Source of the DNA: an uncultured Nitrospina sp.
GTDB lineage: Bacteria > Nitrospinota > Nitrospinia > Nitrospinales > VA-1
NCBI GenBank assembly: GCA_937891765.1
Contig: CALAGQ010000068.1
Coordinates: 1 to 49,850, forward strand
DNA: 49,850 bases
Direction of reading: 5' to 3'
The notes under the pieces are model-generated. The model made no database searches, had not been told where the DNA came from, and saw only the letters and a program-made list of their open reading frames with translations. Below, in pieces: positions 43,214 to 49,850 of the stretch. Numbering within the stretch: the stretch's first letter is position 1; every line of letters begins with the position of its first letter. Made by a program: the position numbers and the translations under genes.

Positions 43214-43837
43214 ATGAGCGACTGTTGCTCCGAAATTGAAGAAGTGCACGGCCCCAAACGCAGAATTCTCTGGATCGCTCTTGTTCTCAATCTCATCATG
43301 TTTTTTGTCGAAGGCATTGCCGGGTGGCTAGCGCAATCCAACGCCTTGATGGCCGATGCCCTCGATATGCTGGGCGACGCGGTGATATACGGGTTTTCCC
43401 TGTTCGTTATTCAACTCGCCCCTATCTGGCGAACCCGAGCCGGGATTCTTAAAGCGGTCATCATGAGTGTTTTCGCCCTTGGTATATTGGGCTCTGTCAT
43501 CTACCGTGTTTCCCATCAGGTCGTACCCGTGGCCACAACGATGGGTATCGTTGGCGGAATGGCCCTGGCTACAAACCTGTTCTGCGCTTACCTGCTCCTG
43601 CGGTTCCGAGACGACGATGTCAATATGCGTTCGGCCTGGTTATGTTCACGTAATGATGTGTTGGCTAATCTTGGGGTTTTGCTGGCCGCAGCCGGAGTGG
43701 CTTGGACAGGTTCGCACTGGCCCGATCTTGCGGTTGGAGTGATCATCGCCGGACTGATTCTGCAATCCTCCTTCGGCATTTTCAAAGACGCCAAGTTAGA
43801 AATAAGCAATGGGCGTGCTACCGATAAGCAATACTAG
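43214..43837 (+). CDS. Compact CDF-like cation transporter
   Basis: A 207-residue membrane protein with six helices, matching a short group of cation diffusion facilitator relatives that begin MSDCC. ALMADALDMLGDAVIYGFSL (about 45-64) is the first metal-site helix, and the later WLCSRNDVLANLGVLLAAAG corresponds to the second. The cytoplasmic C-terminal dimer domain of normal CDF exporters (about 90 residues) is missing, as is usual for this short group. The N-terminal DCCSEIEEVHG could bind metal. It begins two bases after znuB, so an exporter-like protein is transcribed with an importer. The direction and the ion transported are unknown. Confidence 0.82.
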   Translation: MSDCCSEIEEVHGPKRRILWIALVLNLIMFFVEGIAGWLAQSNALMADALDMLGDAVIYGFSLFVIQLAPIWRTRAGILKAVIMSVFALGILGSVIYRVSHQVVPVATTMGIVGGMALATNLFCAYLLLRFRDDDVNMRSAWLCSRNDVLANLGVLLAAAGVAWTGSHWPDLAVGVIIAGLILQSSFGIFKDAKLEISNGRATDKQY

Positions 43838-43891
43838 CAAAAAGTATAGATGTCTCAACGAGACCTTGCTTGTTTCCTCCACAGCTAGTGG

Positions 43892-45667
43892 CTAGTGGGG
43901 AACGCCAACTCGTTCTGCTAGGGAGTGGTATTGGTGGTGGGCGAGATAGAGCAGGCCATCGGCCAGGGAATAGTTGTGCGGAAAGGTCATCACCTCACGA
44001 CCCAGTTTTTCGATCAACTGCTGGTACAACTCAGTCGTTTCTTCGGCATTCATTCCTATCGTTGTCTCATAAGAATAACCCAGGCTCAAATCATGTTCCG
44101 GTGGAGTGTATAATTTGGTGATGCCCCATTCTGCCGGATTCTTTTCAATAGGCGCGCCTCGCTCCAGATCAAACTGGGAAAGTATGGCGGAGAATCCGGG
44201 AGAGTCCAACAAGCGCTGGTTGTTGAGCACAAAGTTGATCGAGTCCATCACCTCTTCACGGGTTTCGGTTGGGAACCCGCAAATCAGATAAAAATGCATG
44301 GCGATGCCCAACTTCATACAGCGTTCTGCGGTTTCATCGACCCAACTGAGTTCAACACCTTTCTTCATGGAATCCAGAACCCGCTGGTTGTAAGACTCCA
44401 ACCCAAAAATCAGTTTGCGGCAACCGGATTTATACAACAGATCCATGCGGTCGTCTTTAAGCAGACTCTTTTCGAACTTGAGTTCTCCTGTCCACTGCAC
44501 ATCGACCTTCTCCTCAATAATTTTGGCGGCAAAGGTTCTGAGAAAATTGATTGGCAGAGCTTCATCGGTGAAGAAAAAATGATTGCAGTTATATTTTTTC
44601 TGCAGAGTTTTAAAATCGTTGACCACATTCTCGGCATACCGCACATGGAATGTCATGTGATCGAAAGGAATGGAACAGAAGGCGCATTGCTCCCAGTAAC
44701 ACCCGCGCGAACCCATCACCGGCAAAACCCGATCTGGTGCAAGATAAAGGTCTAACGGCAGGCCGTCAAAATCCGGTGTCGGCAGGGCGTTCAGCTCTTC
44801 CTTGGCGAAAGGCCGGTTCACTTTAACCTGACCGTCCTCCCGGTATATCAGGTTAGGAACTTTACTGAGGTCACCGTCACCACGAAGGTGCTCGACCAGT
44901 CTGAGAAGCGGCGTCTCGCCCTCGTGCACCACGAAGCTATCGACAAAGTCGAAAAGGTGCGAACCCTCTTTCTCTAAACGATCCACCAACTTGGTGAACA
45001 CGCTTCCGCCTACAGTGATATGAATTTCGGGTCGGTTTTGTTTGACCAGATAAGCCAGGGTCAGGCCGGAGATAATTTGCTCCACCGAGGTGATGGAAAT
45101 GCCAAGGATGTCGATATCCTCTTCAAGAATTCCTGGCAGATACCATTTCTGATAAAGGTCGTAGAAGAAATTTTCTTCCGGATGTTTGAAAGAGTCGATC
45201 ACCTCATGCGAGGAGTACGGAGAAAACCGCATCTGGCTGCCAATGACGGTCAACTGCGACGGATAATAAGGCGCAAGAATATTGTCGAGCCAGACATCCA
45301 TGATCTTGAGATTTTCCATATACTGGTCGATCTCGTAGAACTCCGGACTGCGTTGCGAGGCCACGGCAGAGTCGATCTGGTCTTTCAAGGCCATGATGAT
45401 CTCTTCCGCTTCGCGGAGTTTGTTGAATTTTTCGGCTTCCTGCTGCGTCAGTCGAGGCTTGGAACTCAGTTCGTTCAACTCGCGGATGATGCGCTCGTAG
45501 AGCGGTTTAGTTTTATCCCAGGTGCACAGGTCATTGAGTAACTCAATGGCCAGATCGCGCTGAACAACATCGTGCACCCCATGCATATTGAGAAATGCCT
45601 TCAGGCTGGGCAAACTCAAGTAGGGTTGCGATGGATGCCAGGATGTCGGGAAAACCAGATATATCAT
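43892..45667 (-). CDS. B12-binding-domain radical SAM protein
   Basis: A 591-residue protein of the B12-binding radical SAM superfamily. The N-terminal part (LVFPTSWHPSQPYLSLPSLK, then DILGISITSVEQIISGLTLA and IHITVGGSV) has the Rossmann pattern of a cobalamin-binding domain but no DxHxxG motif, so any cobalamin would be bound base-off without His ligation. The iron-sulfur site is in SRGCYWEQCAFCSIP, with C-x4-C-x2-C spacing, at about 321-329. The TIM-barrel follows (HFFFTDEALPINFLRTFAAK, LIFGLESYNQRVLDSMKKG, HFYLICGFPTETREEVMDSI). A substrate cannot be assigned. The link to the cobalamin locus 14 kb away is only thematic. Confidence 0.85.
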   Translation of the reverse strand: MIYLVFPTSWHPSQPYLSLPSLKAFLNMHGVHDVVQRDLAIELLNDLCTWDKTKPLYERIIRELNELSSKPRLTQQEAEKFNKLREAEEIIMALKDQIDSAVASQRSPEFYEIDQYMENLKIMDVWLDNILAPYYPSQLTVIGSQMRFSPYSSHEVIDSFKHPEENFFYDLYQKWYLPGILEEDIDILGISITSVEQIISGLTLAYLVKQNRPEIHITVGGSVFTKLVDRLEKEGSHLFDFVDSFVVHEGETPLLRLVEHLRGDGDLSKVPNLIYREDGQVKVNRPFAKEELNALPTPDFDGLPLDLYLAPDRVLPVMGSRGCYWEQCAFCSIPFDHMTFHVRYAENVVNDFKTLQKKYNCNHFFFTDEALPINFLRTFAAKIIEEKVDVQWTGELKFEKSLLKDDRMDLLYKSGCRKLIFGLESYNQRVLDSMKKGVELSWVDETAERCMKLGIAMHFYLICGFPTETREEVMDSINFVLNNQRLLDSPGFSAILSQFDLERGAPIEKNPAEWGITKLYTPPEHDLSLGYSYETTIGMNAEETTELYQQLIEKLGREVMTFPHNYSLADGLLYLAHHQYHSLAERVGVPH

Positions 45668-45694
45668 TTCAGTAAAAACCTAATAGATTGCACA

Positions 45695-45739
45695 TTGGCC
45701 CCATGCCCAGTGGTTGCTCGTTGGCCCCACGCCTAGTGG
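45695..45739. repeat. Two near-identical 19-base direct repeats
   Basis: TTGGCCCCATGCCCAGTGG at 45695-45713 and TTGGCCCCACGCCTAGTGG at 45721-45739 differ at two positions and lie 26 bases apart. They fill the gap between the cupin stop and the radical SAM start, and the second copy covers the end of the cupin gene. The function is unknown. A duplication or a tandem protein-binding site are both possible. Confidence 0.6.
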
Positions 45740-46059
45740 GGTTTGGGGGCCATGAATACTAGTACGACCAGTTTAGCATCGGTGTGGTTCACGACACCGT
45801 GATCCTCACCGGATGGAGCTAGAGTGATTTCGTTTTGAGAAAGCACCTTTTCTTCCTCGCCCACGGTCACTTTGCCCTGCCCTTCGAGCACATAATAAAC
45901 CTTGTCGGACCCTTCGTGGGAGTGGACTTTCTGGAACTGACCGGGCTCAAGACAGTATATATCACAAAAGAAATGATCCGTATCGAACAGGCTGACTTTT
46001 TTCATCTTTTCGGAACTGAACTCAACCGCATCCCGAACATTGACCACTCTCATTGTCAT
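45733..46059 (-). CDS. Small cupin-domain protein
   Basis: A 108-residue single-domain cupin. Motif 1 is VHSHEGSDKVYYVLEGQGKV (about 44-63), which supplies two His and a Glu-like set of metal ligands. Motif 2, with APSGEDHGVVN, carries the last His. The fold is a beta barrel that binds a metal. Members include isomerases, dioxygenases and sensors, so no reaction can be named. It lies 65 bases before the radical SAM start on the same strand and may be co-transcribed with it. Confidence 0.82.
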   Translation of the reverse strand: MTMRVVNVRDAVEFSSEKMKKVSLFDTDHFFCDIYCLEPGQFQKVHSHEGSDKVYYVLEGQGKVTVGEEEKVLSQNEITLAPSGEDHGVVNHTDAKLVVLVFMAPKPH

Positions 46060-46363
46060 ATCGCTAGTTTCCGTTAAATTAATTTTTGATTGGGGTTCAT
46101 CACGAGGTCGTTTTGTCCTGTCCGGTGTTCGTCACTTGGCAAGCAGCCATTTATCGGCGGCAACCCAAAAACCCTCAAATTTTCATGAAGTTAGAGATAA
46201 TAGCATAGAAGGCGAATCAGGCCAAAAAAAATAGGCTCGGCAGGATTTCTACAGCCCTATTTTATTGACATCGCCTTTGCGATCCACTATTTTGAAAGCC
46301 ATCCAAGCACGGGGATGGGAAACAATCAACGCATCCCGGCACACATTTCAAGACATCAGAATT
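46060..46363 (+). promoter_or_regulatory. Intergenic region with a strong candidate promoter for tRNA-Pro
   Basis: No gene is visible in this stretch. TTGACA at 46265-46270 and TATTTT at 46288-46293 are spaced by 17 bases and point toward the tRNA about 70 bases downstream. A weak inverted pair around 46310-46338 (GGGGATG and CATCCC) lies in the predicted leader. The rest of the stretch has no feature that I can support. Confidence 0.5.
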
Positions 46364-46438
46364 CGGGACGTAGCGCAGCCTGGTTAGCGTACCTGACTGG
46401 GGGTCAGGGGGTCGGAGGTTCAAATCCTCTCGTCCCGA
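46364..46438 (+). tRNA. tRNA-Pro (anticodon GGG)
   Basis: All arms fold. The acceptor stem is CGGGACG with CGTCCCG, and the D-stem is GCGC with GCGT. The anticodon stem CCTGA/TCAGG encloses the loop CTGGGGG, in which GGG occupies positions 34-36. The variable loop has five bases, and the T-stem GGAGG/CCTCT closes the TTCAAAT loop. The discriminator is A, as usual for proline, and CCA is not encoded. tRNA 3' ends are frequent integration sites, and a decayed integrase lies about 600 bases downstream. I found no second copy of the 3' end in the window. Confidence 0.96.
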
Positions 46439-46450
46439 TTTTTTACTATG

Positions 46451-46485
46451 AGGGCTTACGGGGAAACCTGTGAGCCCTTATTTTA
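46451..46485 (+). terminator. Terminator after tRNA-Pro
   Basis: AGGGCTTACGGG (46451-46462) pairs with CCTGTGAGCCCT (46467-46478) around a GAAA tetraloop, with two G-U pairs. A T-rich TATTTTATT follows. It lies 12 bases after the tRNA and just downstream of the reverse ORF ending at 46509, so it could work in both directions. Confidence 0.8.
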
Positions 46486-46508
46486 TTAGGAAAAACAGGG
46501 CTACCCCG

Positions 46509-46727
46509 TTATAAATCCAGCATATTTTTGAGCCCGCGTATTATGGGGAAAAGCAGAAAGGCTAGAATAGCGACAGGGAACCTGTATTTGCTGAAAAACC
46601 CCTCCTCGACATGCACACCTGATAACGACTCAATCATATCTGGCAAATACTCTGCCGTCGAGTGGATGATGGTGTAGGCCAAAATGAGCGATATGATTAT
46701 GACAATATTCTTTTTGATAAATTCCAT
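46509..46727 (-). CDS. Small two-helix membrane protein
   Basis: A 72-residue protein not recognised. It has two hydrophobic segments, about residues 7-23 (NIVIIISLILAYTIIHS) and 48-65 (FPVAILAFLLFPIIRGL), joined by an acidic loop. The tail is short. It starts two bases after the stop of the preceding 103-residue ORF, so it is the last gene of a three-gene reverse set led by the integrase. No ribosome site is evident. It may be cargo of a decayed mobile element (inference). Confidence 0.55.
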   Translation of the reverse strand: MEFIKKNIVIIISLILAYTIIHSTAEYLPDMIESLSGVHVEEGFFSKYRFPVAILAFLLFPIIRGLKNMLDL

Positions 46728-46729
46728 TT

Positions 46730-47041
46730 TTATTTACGTTGTGGTTTCTGAAGTTTCTTTTCGAATTTGCGACTTTTCAATTCAACCATGACCCACCCTG
46801 TGCAGGAATCGATCCATTTCAGGTTATTGGCATCTTCATTGGACAGCCGTAATGCATTCAGGTCACGCAACAACCGATTTAGCTCAGAGTCGAGCATATT
46901 CTGCGGACTATGATTGTCCTCATTACATAAGTCCACTAGTTTTTCATTATCCTGATATCTAACTGCTGTGTAAGAAAATCCCGCTGTGATCAGAACCAGT
47001 GACCATAAAAACACCCCGGAAAATTTTATGATTCTATCCAT
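46730..47041 (-). CDS. Small hypothetical protein with N-terminal membrane segment
   Basis: A 103-residue protein not recognised. An N-terminal hydrophobic segment at about 6-26 (KFSGVFLWSLVLITAGFSYT) is either a signal or an anchor. It is followed by a soluble part with two cysteines (LVDLCNEDN and WIDSCTGW), which could form a disulfide in the periplasm, and a basic C-terminus rich in Lys and Arg. Its ATG follows the integrase stop with no gap and it is two bases from the next ORF, so the three probably share a transcript. Confidence 0.55.
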   Translation of the reverse strand: MDRIIKFSGVFLWSLVLITAGFSYTAVRYQDNEKLVDLCNEDNHSPQNMLDSELNRLLRDLNALRLSNEDANNLKWIDSCTGWVMVELKSRKFEKKLQKPQRK

Positions 47042-47938
47042 TTATTTGGAATGATCGGGTTTCCCTTCGCCCAATAATATCGCCTGAAGCTTTTGCTCCC
47101 AAACCTCCAGGGCCTGGCGTATCTCAGGATCGTGGTTCTTCGCGGATGGCGCGTGGTTCAGAACTTTTGCTATACCGGCTTCATTCACTCCCGACTCTGC
47201 CATCAGGCTGGACGCTGTTCGTCTCAAATCGTTGGGGACAAATTGACCAACCTTGAAAAAGTCACCATAAGCAAACTCGTGGTTTGACTGGCAATTGTTT
47301 CTGATCGCCATGTTCACAGCTCTGGGCGCTATATGCTTATCCTTACCGGATGGGAACACACAGCCACGTTTTTGGGCTGGTGGCAAAATATCAAGTGTCA
47401 TGGGTGCTAAAAAGACTTGATGGTTTTTCTTGTTCTTGGTTCTCGTGCCGGGAATTGTCCACCACTTCTGGCGTAAATTAAATTCTTCCCACCTTGCCCC
47501 AGCCACTTCCCCATTACGCTGACCGGTTAATAGCAATAATTTTAAAATCAACCTCATCCCTTCAGACATTTTGGTGCTTTCCAGGCCAAACCAGATTTTT
47601 CTTATTTCATCTACTGTGAAAATTCTGTCCTTCAGAATCTCCTCTTCCGGAGCATCTAAATTAGAGCATGGGCTGGCCTCTAAAATTTCTTGACTAACCG
47701 CAAAGGCAAACATGGATTGTAAAACTTTCAGAGTTTTATTCGCCGCACCGACCCGACTCAGCAATTTAACAACGTCCTTTTCGGTAATATCAGTCGTTGG
47801 CAAGTATTTCCACTTAGGAAGCACATCTTTATTCAGCATGCGCAAGTCTTCATGCCAGGACATATTTTTAGGTTTGGCGTAGGACTCGATATACTCATCA
47901 ATCAGCCCCTTGACGGTGCGGGTGTCTCTCTTTTTCAT
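47042..47938 (-). pseudogene. Decayed tyrosine recombinase (integrase) lacking the catalytic Tyr
   Basis: A 298-codon frame of the P4-type phage integrase family. The core-binding domain (TRTVKGLIDEYIESYA onward) and catalytic domain are recognisable: first Arg in LLLTGQRNGEVAGARW, and the second Arg in VPNDLRRTASSLMAESGV, where the usual His is Asn. Homologues continue VLNH, then a stretch with the nucleophile Tyr, then DPEIRxALExW. Here VLNHAPSAKNHDPEIRQALE joins these directly, so about eight to ten residues with the Tyr are missing in frame. The N-terminal arm-binding domain (about 100 residues) is also absent. Both defects predict an inactive enzyme. A TTG at 48004 could add 22 unlikely residues. 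Confidence 0.75.
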
Positions 47939-48176
47939 TGATGCGTCCCCACTCAAAGGAAATATTATTATCCAGACATGCCCATTACCCTCTCGCCCGG
48001 ACAATTTCTGGGTATTCTCCGAAAAACCTAAAGAAGGGTGTTTCAGAAGGATTATTTACGAAAAATGAGATTATTTCATTAGCTCAGTCATAAAATTTCT
48101 CTATTAAAAAATAAAGTTCACCATCCAGAAAGACGATAAGACGGCGAGCACCCACTAATATAAAAAGGAGAGGATC

Positions 48177-48269
48177 ATGGTTAGAGACGATATAATCTTT
48201 TGGGGACTTAGTTCTTTTTTAGCAACGCTTATTCTAGCATTAGTGTTCAAACCTGGTTTGTTTATCTAG
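48177..48269 (+). CDS. 30-residue single-helix membrane microprotein
   Basis: A 30-codon ORF with an AAGGAGAGG ribosome site at 48165-48173, just before its ATG, among the best in the window. The product begins MVRDDIIFWGLSSFLATLIL and ends ALVFKPGLFI. A charged N-terminus of five residues is followed by one helix of about 20 hydrophobic residues. This is the build of small subunits or regulators of membrane complexes, but no specific family is recognised. A perfect 9-base hairpin lies about 70 bases downstream and could end its transcript. Confidence 0.6.
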   Translation: MVRDDIIFWGLSSFLATLILALVFKPGLFI

Positions 48270-48552
48270 AGGAACCTCGACAACGGTCTCATCCAGCCGA
48301 GCTATGCTCATTTCTGGTGTATGAGGAATGAGGAGGCACAAGGTCTTTCAGAATCTTTTTGAAAGACCTATTGTTGATGCGCGTGGTTTATCCGCCTCCC
48401 TTTTTCAATTTTAATTTCCCTCCCCACTTTTCTTCTCTCTGGCTTTTCAGTTTAAGCAGGTCTAGCCTTAGCCTTTTGGTTTGGCCCAGCCCTATGCTAG
48501 AATTGTTCCCGAAAGCCCTACAGGGGTAAAAAGAAATAGCCAAAGGAAACTC
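48270..48552 (+). other. Intergenic region with a hairpin
   Basis: No gene is supported here. A perfect hairpin AGGTCTTTC (48341-48349) with GAAAGACCT (48361-48369) and an 11-base loop follows the microprotein gene; a weak ATTGTT follows, so termination is possible but not certain. The later half is pyrimidine-rich and includes the probable leader of the CBS protein gene, with an AAAGGAAAC ribosome site at 48542-48550. Confidence 0.5.
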
Positions 48553-48978
48553 ATGAAAGTCAAAGATCTGATGTCCAAAAAACTGATCACCGTCTCCCCC
48601 AACGACAAGTTGGACAGGGTTTTCTTTTTATACAATTTCGAGAATATCCGTCACTTGCCGGTGGTGGAGAAAAACAAGCTGGTCGGCATTCTCTCGGACC
48701 GCGACCTGAAAAAAATTCTCGGCCCGAAAAAAGCCATCATCGAGAATCCCGATGGCACCACCGTCCAGCTTTCAACCCGTAAGGTTAAAAACATCATGCA
48801 CCGGGGAGTCATCACCGTCGAACCGGAACAACGGGCCGCTGATGCTGCGGCGATCATGGCCAAAAGAAAAATTGGCGCTTTGCCGGTAGTTCATAAAGAC
48901 AAACTGGTCGGCATCATTACCGCTACCGACATCCTCAAAGCTTTTGTAAAACTCCGAAACGATCTCGATAATATCTGA
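48553..48978 (+). CDS. Two-CBS-domain protein
   Basis: A 141-residue protein made of one CBS pair. The first repeat (about 1-65) has MKVKDLMSKKLITVSPNDKL, HLPVVEKNKLVGILSDRDLK. The second (about 75-135) has VKNIMHRGVITVEPEQRAAD and GALPVVHKDKLVGIITATDI. CBS pairs bind adenosine nucleotides and regulate partner proteins. No effector domain is attached, so the partner is unknown. The start is fixed by an AAAGGAAAC site; a longer frame to 48481 has no such site. A clear hairpin terminator follows the stop. Confidence 0.9.
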   Translation: MKVKDLMSKKLITVSPNDKLDRVFFLYNFENIRHLPVVEKNKLVGILSDRDLKKILGPKKAIIENPDGTTVQLSTRKVKNIMHRGVITVEPEQRAADAAAIMAKRKIGALPVVHKDKLVGIITATDILKAFVKLRNDLDNI

Positions 48979-48983
48979 AAATA

Positions 48984-49017
48984 AAAAACCCGGCTCGCAT
49001 AAGCGAACCGGGTTTTT
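48984..49017. terminator. Bidirectional terminator between the CBS and lipoprotein genes
   Basis: AAAAACCCGGCTCGC (48984-48998) pairs with GCGAACCGGGTTTTT (49003-49017) around ATAA, with one mismatch. A T-run ends the right arm and, read in reverse, the A-run gives a T-run on the other strand. It follows the CBS stop by 5 bases and the reverse lipoprotein stop by about 31 bases. Confidence 0.9.
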
Positions 49018-49048
49018 AGCTTAAACCGCAATGGGAAAATAAAAACGG

Positions 49049-49210
49049 TTACATGCCTTTATTTTCATCCACGCCCATTTTCTTGAGTTGTTCTTTTGTC
49101 AGACCTTCCGAGCTTCCGGAACTACTGCTTGTACCAGTCGATTGAACTCCAGCACAACCGGCAACTACGAACATCAACATCAACGCACACAAAAACATTT
49201 TCACTTTCAT
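49049..49210 (-). CDS. Tiny lipoprotein
   Basis: A 53-residue predicted lipoprotein. The signal peptide MKVKMFLCALMLMFVVAGC has the lipobox VAGC, with the lipidated Cys at 19. The mature part is only 35 residues: a serine- and glycine-rich stretch, then LTKEQLKKMGVDENKGM, a short helix-like end. The start is set by GGAGGAGAAA directly before the ATG. A frame extending to 49258 has no comparable site. Its function is unknown. LspA, encoded at 3324, would process it. Confidence 0.75.
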   Translation of the reverse strand: MKVKMFLCALMLMFVVAGCAGVQSTGTSSSSGSSEGLTKEQLKKMGVDENKGM

Positions 49211-49445
49211 TTTCTCCTCCAAGTTCTCGAAGTAAACAATTTTACTGCCTATAAACACCCTCTATCAAATAAACAAAACGCGAATCGGGATCTTTTCGAA
49301 CAAAGCATTTATATTTCTGTGCGCTCTATTCTATCTCCCAACTGCCTAACTATATATTTTTCAGCAATTATGCTACCCTGATTTCTCAGAATTATAACAG
49401 AAAATTCCCAATTCGTCTTTAACGTTCCATAAAGGGGCTAAATTC

Positions 49446-49808
49446 ATGAAAAACTGGTTCATGTTGTCTCTAATTGGACTCGACCAGTCCAGCATGGTCG
49501 CCCGCCTGAGTGCAGGGCTCTGCAAAAATGGCTGTAATCTCGGCGACTCTTCCATGGTCCGCCTGGGGAAGTATTTCACCATCATGCTGATGGTTGAGCA
49601 TGAAGGCGGAAAAGAGTCGCTGGAGTCCGTCATCGCTTCCATTTGCGAACCCCTGAAACTCAACGCCCATTTAGTCGAGCTGGAAGATGGCACCCAGCAC
49701 CATTGCGAGCCCGATGTAAGAATCAGCCTGTTCGCAGATGACCGTATCGGAATTGTGGAAGATGCCACCACGCCACTTGCTCAGGCTGGATTAAATAGTC
49801 GTCCCTGA
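49446..49808 (+). CDS. ACT-domain (GcvR-like) protein with shortened second domain
   Basis: A 120-residue protein. Residues 1-82 form a complete ACT domain of the GcvR type (MLSLIGLDQSSMVARLSAGL, GDSSMVRLGKYFTIMLMVE). A second ACT domain starts at about 88 (PDVRISLFADDRIGIVEDAT) and stops after LAQAGLNSRP, where homologues continue for about 50 residues. The stop codon is in clear sequence, and a likely start of another gene lies only 22 bases after it. AAAGGGG at 49431-49437 precedes the ATG. ACT proteins bind amino acids or regulate partners; the ligand is unknown. The shortening is either a genuine truncation or a deletion. Confidence 0.78.
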   Translation: MKNWFMLSLIGLDQSSMVARLSAGLCKNGCNLGDSSMVRLGKYFTIMLMVEHEGGKESLESVIASICEPLKLNAHLVELEDGTQHHCEPDVRISLFADDRIGIVEDATTPLAQAGLNSRP

Positions 49809-49830
49809 AAAACCCAGTTTTCAGAGAAAA

Positions 49831-49850
49831 ATGGTAAAAAAGATCGGTGT
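49831..49850 (+). CDS. Possible start of a further gene, cut by the window end
   Basis: ATG at 49831 begins MVKKIG and the frame is open to the window end. It has a weak CAGAG upstream. The first residues resemble the N-terminus of 6-phosphofructokinases (KKIGVLTSGGD), but six codons cannot support a firm call. Confidence 0.25.

Noticed and set aside
45020..45541. A 173-codon forward frame opposite the radical SAM gene
   Set aside because: It is antisense to a full conserved gene and carries no recognisable motif or start signal.
47939..48004. An upstream TTG start that would lengthen the integrase by 22 residues
   Set aside because: The added residues do not resemble the missing arm-binding domain, and the ATG at 47938 fits the start of the core-binding domain better.
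1..49850. CRISPR array or insertion sequence
   Set aside because: No regular spaced repeats, transposase frame or terminal inverted repeats were seen in the window.
49800..49850. A frameshift that would restore the second ACT domain
   Set aside because: Shifting one base gives a continuous frame, but the residues (VVPEKPSFQRK) do not look like an ACT strand, and another gene seems to start at 49831.

Overview
The window reads as a chromosomal segment of a Gram-negative, oxygen-using bacterium with moderate GC content. Outer-membrane and periplasmic genes (btuB with tonB, a lipoprotein cytochrome c, signal peptidase II, an LPS-type glycosyltransferase) show the cell type, and a BluB domain, which needs O2, indicates an aerobic or microaerobic life. 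Gene content and the deep-branching look of the proteins suggest a lineage such as Nitrospinota or a deltaproteobacteria-like group; this is an inference, because no marker was compared.

Layout. 1-9.3 kb is housekeeping: gdhA and yajQ forward, a DJ-1/PfpI-like protein, a small monooxygenase-fold protein, then a reverse run of lspA-ileS-trpS-M50 protease and a glycosyltransferase. 9.6-14.3 kb holds a membrane-anchored, extremely acidic protein followed by a MinD/FlhG-like ATPase, a CCA-adding/poly(A) polymerase family enzyme and an esterase. 14.3-30.2 kb is a cobalamin region with two B12 riboswitches. The first precedes btuF-btuD-btuC-cobQ. The second precedes btuB-cobB-cobO-cobS-(cobU-bluB fusion)-cobD-cbiB-tonB-repeat protein-cytochrome c-cobT. 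Many of these genes overlap by 1-8 bases. Together they import corrinoids across both membranes, amidate and adenosylate the ring, make and activate the lower ligand dimethylbenzimidazole, and join the two. No early corrin-ring genes are present here.

30.2-37.9 kb has a dapL-type aminotransferase, folK, a tight reverse operon (tmk-ubiX-cysteine desulfurase-thiI) and a chemoreceptor. 38.2-43.8 kb runs forward: a hypothetical protein, a J-domain protein with a membrane partner, a short orphan ORF, a znuACB-type metal importer and a compact CDF-like transporter. 43.9-46.1 kb has a radical SAM protein and a cupin in reverse. A tRNA-Pro(GGG) at 46.4 kb is followed by what looks like a decayed integrative element: a tyrosine recombinase lacking its catalytic tyrosine, plus two small membrane ORFs. 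The last part carries a 30-residue membrane microprotein, a two-CBS protein, a tiny lipoprotein, an ACT protein cut short in its second domain, and the possible first codons of another gene.

The most unusual points are the cobU-bluB fusion, a secreted protein of nine exact 25-residue DxNxDG repeats beside tonB and a haem lipoprotein inside the B12 operon, the acidic scaffold/ATPase pair, and the broken integrase next to tRNA-Pro.
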